NCBI GenBank assembly: GCA_964030475.1
Contig: CAXIPT010000001.1
Span: 14,084,662-14,148,661, forward strand
DNA: 64,000 nucleotides
Source of the DNA: Tethya wilhelma
Taxonomy: Eukaryota > Porifera > Demospongiae > Tethyida > Tethyidae
Reading direction: 5' to 3'
Position 1 is the stretch's first letter. Each line of letters opens with the position of its first letter. Shown here one piece after another: positions 24,644 to 36,177 of the stretch. The translations under genes were made by a program, and so were the position numbers. The notes beneath the pieces were generated by a model, which saw only the letters and a program-made list of their open reading frames with translations, was not told where the DNA came from and did not search any database.

Positions 24644-25733
24644 TCCTTATGTAGCTGGCTGTATAAACTTTGTGAACCACCAACTTTGGCTCATGTTTAT
24701 AACTATTGTTTATTTGTATAGAGCTTCTCAACAACAATAAATCGATTGAGACTATCAACAACAGACCATGCCTTATAATATGTTTGTGAAAAGGCTTTAC
24801 TCTAATTGTTGGCCACTTTCAGTATTTGCCTCGTGTGCACCGTGCACTAATATCTCACAACCACAACACAGTGCATGTGGCTGGTGACTAGTGGCTTGAT
24901 CTGTCTGACCCTCATTCTTATTTTGTGTACATAGTGATATACCTGTCACGTTCAAGTGTTAATTCTAAACCTTATGGGATAACCCTAAGTGGTGTCTTTA
25001 AAAATGAGCATTAAGTTGTTTGACAGCCGTTAGCACTCTGGAGGCATGACACAAAATTTGATATTTTAGGAGGAGCTGGATACACTTTTGTACTGCAACA
25101 GAAAGCAGAGCTTGAAGTAAGGAATTAAATCTCTCTAATAAACTTTCGACATAATTTTATAGTTATCCTTATATGAAGACCTACCATTGACAGCTGTGTA
25201 TGCACGCAGTATAGCCTCGTTCCCAACCCCCCCCCACCACCACCACTCTCAGATAGTACATAAGAGAAGTGCTTTGTCATGTNTTTTTTTTTTTTTTTTT
25301 TTTAGGGAGAGGCCAGGGATTGAGACTACATGTAGTAACCAATAAAATGTGTTTTGTTCTTGAATTATAGTGCAGTCAGTTAGCACTCTGGAATGTTGCT
25401 TTGTTTGTGCCGTGTTAGACCATTCAAATGCATTTCACTTAGTATAATTGCGTTAGTGTGCCAGCACTGGCCAGTGTAATTAACAGTGTATACCTCAGAC
25501 AAGGGGCATGTAAAATTATGGACAGAGGCTAATGTAGTGTTTCACATGCTCACAGACAATGATAATTATTTAAGGTCAATTTCCAGGAATGAAGCACCCG
25601 TAAATTTCTACTCTTTTCAAATTACCCAACTTCAAAAGCAACACTGTATTGTTTCAGAGAAGCTAATGCACAAGATTTTCCAGAAGTTGCCCAAACTAAG
25701 ATAATGTTGTGACTGGCTACAGGACTAGATCAC

Positions 25734-25780
<47 letters not shown>

Positions 25781-26884
25781 ACATGCTTATTGCTTCTTTT
25801 AGGCATCCCTGCCTATATATTTCATCACTTTTATGGCAGAATACCGTTAGCAAGATGTGTTCCTAGTTTGGTCCATGTGTATGTGTGTCTTCTGAGCTAG
25901 TCTAGCAAAATGGGTGTTTATTCCAAGTTGCTAACCAACAAAGTGTGCACCAAGAGCTATTCAAGTACAGTTGCACTTTCTTGTTTTAAAAGGAAAGATG
26001 CACGCACCATGTACTCTAGCTGTTTGTATGTTGTCACACAACTCAACGGTACAGTACCCACTCACTCTGCTGTGTAATGACTGTGTATCTTTATATAATG
26101 TGTGTGTTTCTCTACACCAGTATTACAGTGCAGTTGTAGAGTGGCTGTTCCCAATGGCTATTCTCTGTAGTGTGCCAATCAGCCCAAACTGTCTCTAGGA
26201 TGTTGTCATGGCTAAGGAACAGTTGGCTGTTTGTTTAAAGTCCCATTTGTGTGATGTGTGCTCCTTTTATTGTTTTCTTCTGTGATAATCGTAGTGTCTG
26301 GTTTTGGTCGTGTCCACTTCTTCTCATTGTGAAGGAAGTGAATGTGCCTGTGTGGTGTAAGTGCTGGCCGTGTATCTAAGGATGCTCTACACGAGCTCTT
26401 GGTTGGACGTATATTTTCACCATGGCGATTGACAGCTTCTACACCATTTGCATTTTAAAGTTTAATTGCTTCCTGATTAGCATGATTGTACAGGTCTCAT
26501 GTGGTGTAGAGTGTTTTTGTGTAGTCTGCCATCCTGGTTGTGGGTGAAGTGTAAAGGCTAAGAATTAAAACAAACCTTGATTTGTGAGCCAGTCTCCATT
26601 ATGTGAGCTCATGTGAGAGTTCTGTTTGCCTGGAAGTCAAGGTGATAATGAGAATGCTTTGTTGTTGTTTAGATCACTAAGATGGTTCCTTTCATCTCTG
26701 CCAAATTGGACAGTGGGTGAACTGACAGTTGGTGGGGTTCAGTTCCTCCCTGTGTCCTGTCTCCCACTGCAATTTGACCTCTTTGACCTTTGAGTAGGAG
26801 GGCTCCTGTGTAATGTGTTATGCTATATTCATACACACGGCATCAATAAATACATTGTACATTGTACAGTGTACCCTCCACACA

Positions 26885-26956
<72 letters not shown>

Positions 26957-28555
26957 CACACACAGTTCCCAGAACATCCGTATGGTGACCTAACAGAAAA
27001 GCTTCTGCTCTACAGACACTGCAGAGACAACAGCCTCCAGCCACTCACAGAGAATGAACCTATAGAAGATGGAGTCATCCTTGAAGTGGTACTTCAAGGT
27101 GGGTGTACACATGCATACCACGTGGATGATGTACTGTGGCCACACAATGCCTCAACATTGTCCCTGCAGCCTACAGTAGCTCCTGGTTGTCTCAGTTCCT
27201 TGCACCTACTACATGTAGCTACATCCTTGAATGAGTGTCTGCCACAACTATGTAGCTTAGGTAGCTTTGTGTAAATGATATTGTGAATATTTTCCCATAC
27301 ACTAGGCAACTTTTTAAGCAACTTGGTTAGCAACAAAAGTTGTTATGATGAGAAGTTTCTATGACATGTAGTTCATGTCTTTGCCTCATTCTGCACGTGC
27401 ACAAATCCTTCTGTTTACTTTCTTCCACTCTAAGTTACTGTTTTGTTTGTGCATCATCTTTGCTTTGATCAATCGAACCTCGGAATGATTTTTTTTTATC
27501 AAACACATCGAAATGTATACATATACATGTACATGGCCATTTAGCTTTCCATACACCCAGTACTTTATATCAGTCTAGATAGATGGGAATCCCTGTTCAA
27601 ATCTGCTATCAGCATACTGAAAATGGAAGCTACAGAATGATAATCCTTATCAACATCACACTTATCAATCCATATGCGTTATGCCCTGGGGCCCCCTGGC
27701 CATACAAGGGATTCATTTATCCCTCCAGCTAGACTAGGATGTCATGTTTATAAACATTAGCTCCTTTGTATACATTATAAAGCTTGCATGTAATCATGAG
27801 TGAGCGTGATGCAACCGTGCTGGCATGTCGTCAGCTCAGTGACAGTCTGTCACGTCCTACAGATCCTGGCAGTGCAGCTGGCATTGAAATGGTCTCCTGG
27901 GAGGTATGCCCAGGAAGCTGCAAATCATTGGGGAATTCATCTTGTGAGGTTTCTGGCATCCTCTCTCTGTGTCCTTTAATTTGTATTATTTGGTGTGCAT
28001 GCACCTGTGTGTGTGTGTACATACACCATTGTGCATTTGTATGTCACATGGTGTGTGTGTGTGTGCTGATGGCTATGGCTTATGTTTGACTTTCCACCAT
28101 GTACTGTATATGATGATTCTGGAAAATATATTGAAGAGATCTAGGGATTTTTGGCATAAAATTCTCCATGGCATCAAAGTTGTTCATGTTATCAGAGATT
28201 GTTAGCTGAAGGGCATCCATTTTCTTTTGGTGGATGTATCTGGTGTTTGTTTTGTCTCTTTTGTCTTTCCTAAAATGTAACTGCCCTGTGGAATGGCAAT
28301 TAACATAGTGACTTCAGGCTGTTGTTGGGTGTCAGTAGTTGATCTCATTTGTACCAGCTGCATGAGCCCTTCCCTAGGTCTTCCCTGACTGCTGACTGAG
28401 ATGGATGGATCACAAACTGGAGGAAATGTTTGCTCAATTGCACATTTACTCATGTCCTCCTTTCATGCATTGTACAATTGTGTTGTAGTTATTAGCTGTA
28501 GACATGTACTCTGCTTGTGCATGTACTGATAAGATGGTTGTGTATTGAATTTTTA

Positions 28556-28614
<59 letters not shown>

Positions 28615-31600
28615 CTCATGCTAAACAGGAGTCCGATGATACAATATGTCCACACATCCTAACAGTCAACACGTACAGAACACCGGGCTGCTTCTGTGAC
28701 CACTGTGGAGGGATGCTCTTTGGCCTCCTCAAACAGGGACTCAAGTGTGAAGGCAAGTACTTTTATGAGATTGGTTAAGGCAGCTGTATACAGTACTATA
28801 ACCACATACCTTGGTGTCAACATTGAAGAGATGTTTAGTCTACCCCCAATGCTTTTCTTGGGTGAAATATACCATTGTGATTGGTTTAGGGAATTGGTCT
28901 AAAGTCCAACTGTGAAGAGACATTAATTTTAATATGGGATGTGTACTGTATATGGATGTATGGATGGAATCTCATTGCAATGTCCATACATTGACATTGT
29001 ATGTTTGAATAGATGGTTCAGCACCACCCTATTGCCTTTAAAGTGCCTGGGGATTATAGTGCTGGGTTTTGTAGCTAGAGTTAGAGTATGGACACCATGA
29101 TACCTTATAGACTATCTCTTCTTGTTCAGAGCATTGACACCATGACACCTTATATATCCCATACATTTCTCTCATACTGTAGATAAAGTAGACCATCTCT
29201 TTCTTGTTCATTGGCTATTCTCTCATGCTGTCTGTGTAAGGCACTTGTTTGCTTACAAGTTTGAATGTCACTGTGACATTGATGCCTCGGGGGAGAATAG
29301 TGCATGTACTGTGTGTTTGATAGATGAGTGTTGACAGATTTTTCATGAATTCTTGAGACCACAAAAAAGATTGATACACTGATGGAATGGGTATGTGTGT
29401 ACAAATAGTTAGCTCATATGCAAGTAATATTAGTAGGCACATGACACGTATTTTGCGAGTGAGTGTGTTTGTATGGAGGAAAATGATAGTCCTAATATTT
29501 ATATTGATTATTTTTCCTTGGAAATACGCTAATCAGCTGAGCATATCAGCTAAACTGTAAACAGGTATAGCTATAAGAATATTGTTTCCATTGCTAACCC
29601 CCCTAGCCAGTGTATCGATTGATATACAGGTGTAATGCAAAAGAACCCAAAATTTGAACAAGCTGTTGTTATGGAGATGAGGGAGCCAATTCAGTGATAT
29701 GTTGTTGTCACTATTTATGGCCAAGGACTGTAATTATTTTCAAGTGGATGTGGTGCCACTAAAGCCCTATCAAGTTACCCAGAGCCTGTTATCAATTTAC
29801 CAAGTATAGGTGCACAGAGATTGGAGTGTGTGTGTACAACCTGTACGGACTGCTCCCTCCACCCTTCATATCATATTATGTGGTATACTTGGTCCATGTG
29901 TGCATTACCTGTGCATGTGCACAGAAGGCCTGTAAGAGTGAGTTTGGCAAAATGGATGCACAAGGTGCATAGTGGCATTAGAGTTTAGTGTATGTACCAT
30001 TGTTCTGATCTGAGTTGTCAAGCAAAGCTAACTCTAGATATAGATTCAAAATCTCTGCTGTATTTCAAGCTTGTTTGTTTGTGTGCTTGTTTGTTTGGTT
30101 CCCCTTAGTTCATTTCAAGGCTTAGCAACATAAACAAGAATCTAAATTGATTTTCACTCCTTCGCTAATAGGTTGTGACAGAAATTTCCACAAGAAGTGT
30201 GCCTACAAGATTCCCAATAACTGCACTCGTCTAAAGGGGGCCGATCGAATTTCGAACCCCCACCCCCGCTCCAATGACGTGTGGAGTGGGCGACCCCTCT
30301 GGATCGATAGAACCCTGAAGAATAGACCACAAGTTCCACACACACTTTTCGTCCACACATTCAAGAAGCCCACACAGTGTCACCATTGTAAGAAATGGGT
30401 GAGTAGTGTGTTTGTTTGTTTGTTTGTTTGTTTCTTTCTTTCTTTCCACTGACGAGTGTCTATTAGAGGACTAGATGTTTAAAAGATGAAACAAGGCATT
30501 AGTTGTGTTTCCTGAGTGTCCTCTTAGCTTGTAGCTTGGAACCTCAAACATGAGTGTATTAATTCAAAAGAATATGCTCAAATATGATAATTGTATGTAC
30601 CTGTACACGAAATGTACAAAGGGCGTACTTGGATATGATTGCAATTGATTGTGTTTGCTTGTTGTGCACATGCAGTTGAAGGGTGTGTTCAGGCAAGGTC
30701 TGAGGTGTAAGGATTGTAAGATCAACGTCCATAAGAGATGTGCAAAGGAGATTGGAAACAATTGTCCAGGGGAAGTCCCCTCATTGAGCAGAGTCGACAG
30801 TGGAGAGTGGAGTAAGTGTCGCACCATGCACCATGTAAGGACGGTAGATCACATGTAGCCTGGGAACGAGGCTAGATCACATCTGCAATTGTGTCCTACC
30901 TAATTCCGTGGCCTGTAGTATTTTAGTGTTATAATTATGTGTATGTTCTTGTCAGGAAACTCCAAGGAGTGACTTGTTAACAAGGCTACTGTTTATCAAT
31001 AGTATCAAGAGGTAGTATCCCATAAAAGGATACTTATAATAGTAGTATTTTTGTGCTTTCAAGTCAAGGACAAACTTACTAGAAACACTAACTTTACAGT
31101 TTACTTACAGTTCTTATAGTACTTTTCAAACAACACTCCCAACAATCTTCTCTCTTCCCCACTCCCCTGCAGCCATGGCCAACCTAGCCCGTCATGTGAT
31201 TGCCAATGAGTACTCCATCCACGACGACAGTAGCAGCAGCAGTCGTATCATTGACTCCCACGAGGGAACCCCTCACTCCGATGAGACCAAGACACCCACG
31301 GAGGACACGGGGAGAGAGGACAGCCCCTCCTCCTCCTCCAGTCAGGAGCAGTACGAGCAAGGAATAGTGAGTGGTGTGCCTACACTGAAACTGTGTACTT
31401 TAGCTGGCTTGTAAAGGCGGGTTAGCAATATTTTTCATTGCATCACGCAAAATGATTCGTGCACAGATATATGTGTAACACAGTGCATATCAGATGTATT
31501 TTTAGACAATTTTTCTAAATCTGTGTCAACGTCTTGTGTTGCGTTGCATTTTGTTGCCAAATGTGAAGTGTTATTACCCGACACAGTCACCGGATATTGT

Positions 31601-31872
31601 AAACCCACCTTACAGTGTATGCCTGTGTGTTGTGTTTGTGCTTGAATGTGTTGTGTTTTTCTTGTGGGTTAATTTGTTCTGTACAAGATAGTCTGCTCAA
31701 TGTTTCGTGCAGTTTTAGTATAGCTTTTTCTCCCCCTTCTTGGTATGTTGACTTAGTTGGCTTGCCAAAATGAAAGAAAAGGCATCTGTGTTTGTAGACT
31801 CACAGTCTGTCAGTTGTGCAAGGTTTATAATTATTTATATCAACTAAACATGATGGAGTTATGCACACGTAT

Positions 31873-31914
<42 letters not shown>

Positions 31915-34401
31915 CAGCAAGACTCCTTCTTGTCGGCACCAATGGATGCTATAGCTGAGGAACCAGGAGGGGAGGACTCAGCCAGCAATGATGGCTCAGA
32001 GCACAACCCAGCTGAGCAGATTGACTCCACTGACAACATCAAGCTCCAGAGGATCACGGGGGTCTCTCTAAGACACACCAAGGCCCCCCCAGCATCTGTT
32101 CTAAAGGAAGGATGGATGGTCCACTATACCAACAAATCTACTGTGGTGAGTGTTGCTACTGGACATGTTAAGTTGATAACTTATTCTCTGTAGCAAAAGC
32201 ACTCCTAGTGCCTGTACTCAGAGGCCACCTTTGTTCTCAAAAGCTGATTGGCCTGTGTGCTTAATTTATAGAATTACTATAGGAGTTTTATCATTTCTAT
32301 CTCATGGAGGAGCTCTCCCTTCCTATGCTTGCACGTGGTGTAGCTTAATTTATCTTTGTCACTTGCTTTAGGTGCCACGGCTTATCTAGTTGATGCTTCT
32401 TGGCTTTGTGATTTGTTTTTAAGTGTCACAGTTTTTTCCCTGTTCCTGTTCTTGGTCATTATGCATGTGGTATTCACAATATCCGTAAGAAGGATCTTTG
32501 TACTGTTTGTGTGTGTCCATCCGTTTCTTGGTATGTGTCATGTACTGCACATACATGTGGGAAGGTGTTTAAAGAATGCAGTTTGGTCTAGTTGGACTGC
32601 ATACTCAATTGAAACCTACTCAACTAAAATAATTGTGTAATATGAGATGAGAACGTGTAGCCCGAATATTTACTCAATATTGTAACTGAATTACCCATAC
32701 CTATGTCTACATTATAAATATTATAGTTGGCATTTTTTTTGTACCATCTACTCTCAGTTTTGATCCTAAACCTTTGGTTTGTAAGCCTTCTTCAATACAT
32801 ATGCAATGAGCCTGTAATTATACATTGAAAGTCAGTCTGTGTTGTTTTATGAATGTTTAATGAACATTGATTGAAAGTTATGCCATGAGTAAAATCAATT
32901 ATAAATCCCATTGATTAATAAATTCCATCTTTATCAGTTCTCCATTATGTGTTTACTCATCGATCCCTTTCTTCCCACCATGTCATGCAACACACAGCGT
33001 AAGAAGCATTACTGGAGGTTGGACACCAAGTCCCTGACCCTCTACAAGTCCGAGACCAGTCCCCACTACTACAAGGAGCTGACCCTCGCTGACATCCTGG
33101 CCGTCGACCCGATGGTGAACCCCGAGGTGTACCCCCTCAAGCCTCCCCACGTCTTTGAGATTGTCTCCTCCTCCTTGACCTACTACGTCGGAGTGGACAT
33201 GACGGGAGCCATTCCCCACGACTTGAAACCAGAGCACTCTGTTGATTGTAAGCCTCCTCATTCCCTTTCAACCTTTTTTTTGTTTTTCTTCTTCTTTTCT
33301 TACTTTTATGGCTACTCTAGTGCTATCTGCATGTGTAGCTAGACCCTCTTCTCTTTGTTGGCCCATTCATCCACTCTAGGCTCCAGCACATTGTGTGTAC
33401 TGAGACAATACGTTGTGTTAGCCTTGGAAGGTTCTTTACCTCACTCCCATTTAATTTGTTTTTGTCCTTTCTTAAGAAGACCAATAACAACGACAACAAT
33501 TATAGAAGAAGGGGGGAAAGCCTGGTTAATGAGTGCTAATGAATGCTGTATCTTAATTTCTATGGAACTTTCCATCATTTTGTTCTCCCTCAATATGTCT
33601 GCAGCCAATTCAGCCAATCTACTCGGTGATGTCAGTCACCTCAGCCTCATGGATCTGGAGGACCTGGGTGTGGGCATGAACGTCGGCATAGCCTGGGAAG
33701 AGGCTCTCCACAGTGCCCTCATGCCCATCACACCTCAGGCCAGCATGGGATCACTGGCTGATAGTAAGTGTATGGAGTGTAGACAGTGAGTGACCTTGTG
33801 TAAAATATAGCTCAATCAGTCCAGTCATTACAGTTTAACATAAATATACCATTTACAACTCTACAGTCATCACAATGATTGATCACTAGTTTGAAATTGA
33901 AACTAATGGTGAATTGTATTGAGCCAGTTTACATGGACTGTGTAGCCAGTGGTTAATAATTTTATCTGCACAGACTGCAGTAGCTCATGTTAATGTTTCT
34001 TCCTCTCCCTCTTCAGTCGGTCATGGTGTGGGAGGGATGGGTCGCCCTCCTTCGTTCAAGACAAAGAGAGGTTCCTTAAGGGGATCACTACGAGGCAGTT
34101 TCCACGGAAACAGAGGGAACTCATTCCGAGGGGGTTCCACTCGAGGTCGTAAGGGGTCCATGAGGGGGTCGTTCCGTGTCCCCAAGCAGGGCCCAGGCAG
34201 TGGAGCCCAACCTAGGACCACCAACAATGCTGCTGCAGCTGTGTTGAAGCAGCAGCCCAAGGTGGAGACCAAAATGGACATCAGTCTCTTCTATCAGATC
34301 TACCCAGAGGAAATCCTGGGCTCTGGGCAGTTTGGAACAGTGTATGGAGGTGAGGAGAGATTCATGTCTACATGTTGGAAGGGGCTAGCAAAAGAAGTCT
34401 C

Positions 34402-34482
<81 letters not shown>

Positions 34483-35464
34483 AACAGCTCCTGAGGTTCT
34501 CAAGAATGAGGGTTACAACAGATCCCTTGACCTGTGGTCGGTTGGAGTGATTGTCTATGTCAGTTTGAGTGGCACATTCCCCTTCAATGAAGACGAGGAC
34601 ATTGCTGACCAGATTCACAACGCAGCCTTCATGTATCCACCAGACCCTTGGGCCGCAATCACCGAACAAGGTACACTATATCTACTGAGTACAGTCTCTA
34701 AGTGTATTCTCTTGTTAGTAAGCCTTAAGCTTCAACTGTTGTACTATTATAATGTGTGTGTACAGCTAAGGATATCATCAACAAGCTTCTGCAAGTGTCC
34801 AGGAAAGTCCGATTCAAAGCGACACAAGCTATCAATCATGACTGGCTAAGGGTAAGTCCATTTTGTCTAGGTGATCATTTCCAGATTTGAATTTCATATG
34901 CTCAGCCTAGCTGTATGATAGGCATGATCTAGCATTCTCTGTTGACGACCATTACCTAGTTAGTGTGACAAACCCACTCGCTCATCCATTCATTCACAGG
35001 ACTTACAACTATGGGAGGATCTCTGTCAACTGGAAGGACATCTTGGCATGAGATATCTCACTCATGAAAGTGAAGATCATTTCTGGACAAAACATGGAGC
35101 TAAACCACATCCACTGGCAATGGCTGAAGCCAAGCACAGAGCAGAGACTGCAGCAGCTCAGCAACAACAGCAACAGCAGCAACAGCAGCAGCAACAAGCA
35201 ATGTCAGAACCGAACGGCAGAGTGAAGTTTGACAACAGTGTCCTCATGTCTAATGGTTTGGCCAACACTGCACAAGGACTCACTGTAGAACAGGTAGCTG
35301 CCAGTATACAGAACAGAGGCAATAGTATGGAGTCGTTGACATCGGACCATCGCGATAGAACGTCGAGTACTTCAAGTAAGAACTGTCTTGAGATGAGTGA
35401 TGAGGATATTGTGAAATCACAAGCACACGCTGAGAGGGTTGGCTACAAAGTGAGCACCGTGTGA
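22819..35464 (+). CDS. Protein kinase D (PKD/PRKD) orthologue, catalytic core missing
   Basis: Exons: 22819-22992, 26966-27098, 28615-28752, 30172-30398, 30675-30811, 31173-31366, 31918-32145, 32998-33247, 33605-33763, 34017-34349, 34488-34670, 34766-34851 and 35000-35464. All phases agree. Domain order is that of PKD: N-terminal ubiquitin-like part ([14 protein letters not shown]), C1a ([20 protein letters not shown]), C1b ([12 protein letters not shown]), acidic Ser-rich linker, PH ([15 protein letters not shown], then [17 protein letters not shown]) and kinase domain. PKD is a diacylglycerol-responsive Ser/Thr kinase acting at the Golgi and plasma membrane. The kinase part is abnormal. [11 protein letters not shown] (exon ending 34349) joins in phase to [15 protein letters not shown] (exon from 34488), so about 150 residues with the VAIK lysine, HRD and DFG are absent. 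The C terminus has an 11-Gln tract and ends VSTV, a class I PDZ ligand as in vertebrate PKDs. Intron 3 has a GC donor. Confidence 0.9.
24014..24068. repeat. (CT)n microsatellite
   Basis: An uninterrupted CT dinucleotide tract within the first PKD intron. That 3.97 kb intron (22993-26965) also has TATG units at 23660-23712, (GT)n at 24609-24642, poly(T) with an N at 25283-25303 and (CA)n at 25735-25775. No convincing gene was seen in the intron. Confidence 0.9.
26879..26965. repeat. (CA)n microsatellite abutting a PKD splice acceptor
   Basis: CA repeats with one AA interruption near 26941 run directly into the CACAG acceptor of PKD exon 2 at 26966. Similar CA tracts abut the acceptors of exon 3 (28581-28614) and nearly exon 7 (31875-31911). 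Here the dinucleotide itself supplies the acceptor context. Confidence 0.9.
34405..34482. repeat. Compound (CA)n(CT)n microsatellite in the PKD kinase-domain intron
   Basis: About 22 CA units are followed by about 15 CT units, filling most of the 138 bp intron 34350-34487. This is exactly where the exons for the PKD catalytic core should be. The same CA/CT composition occurs in other introns of the gene, which makes assembly collapse between repeats plausible. Confidence 0.9.
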
Positions 35465-35755
35465 CAGCTGGCAGTCACAGTGACGGCTAGTAGTGTGCAC
35501 TACATATTTATTGTTGCTTTTTCACTTTATGCTCAACAAACAGATTGTTTATTTTGTATTTATACCTTTCATTTATCAAAATTGTTGTCTTTGGTGTTAC
35601 AGTGTTGCATATAACTTGCACTAAATTTTTCCCCATGCATTATTTTGTGTCAACATACAACCATGTGATCATGTCTACCTGTTTGTGATATGCACTAACT
35701 TTTTTCGTTGCCAAATTTGATTATTAAAATTTATTAATTAATTTCATCATGCATA

Positions 35756-35761
35756 AATAAA
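35756..35761 (+). terminator. Candidate polyadenylation signal of PKD
   Basis: AATAAA lies 292 bases after the PKD stop codon, preceded by ATTAAA at 35722-35727. The 35465-36177 spacer between the convergent PKD and NEMF genes otherwise holds an AT-rich stretch, a poly(C)/poly(A) junction near 35986-36003 and no gene. Confidence 0.4.
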
Positions 35762-36177
35762 AATGGCTCCCAATCCTCAATTGGGTATAATATACTGGAT
35801 AGCATTAATTTTTTTTTTTCCAGGGGGATCAAATTTTTTTGTGATTTTATGACAACCAAAAAATACTTACCCACGAATAAAGTCTGGCTGCTGTGGCCCA
35901 GATGTGATTAACCGGTCGCTATGTGAAATTTTTTCCACGAATAAGTGAAATTTTCAGTGACCATGTAAATTTTACCCTTAAACCCCCCCCCCCCCCAAAA
36001 AAAACAAACAAACACTATACGGTGGTAATTTAATATCATAACAGTTACTGTGCCCATATATATGACTAAAATTTTAATTAGTTATCAAACATCATGGGAA
36101 AGTGAGATACAAACATGTATGATAATTATTATACTGTTGCCCATTATTGGTGATAAAGAAACAATTATTCTCGACCA

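Noticed and set aside
35810..36010. Possible MITE between PKD and NEMF (ccacgaataa motifs repeated)
   Set aside because: Short repeated motifs and homopolymers only; no clear terminal inverted repeats or second copy in the window.
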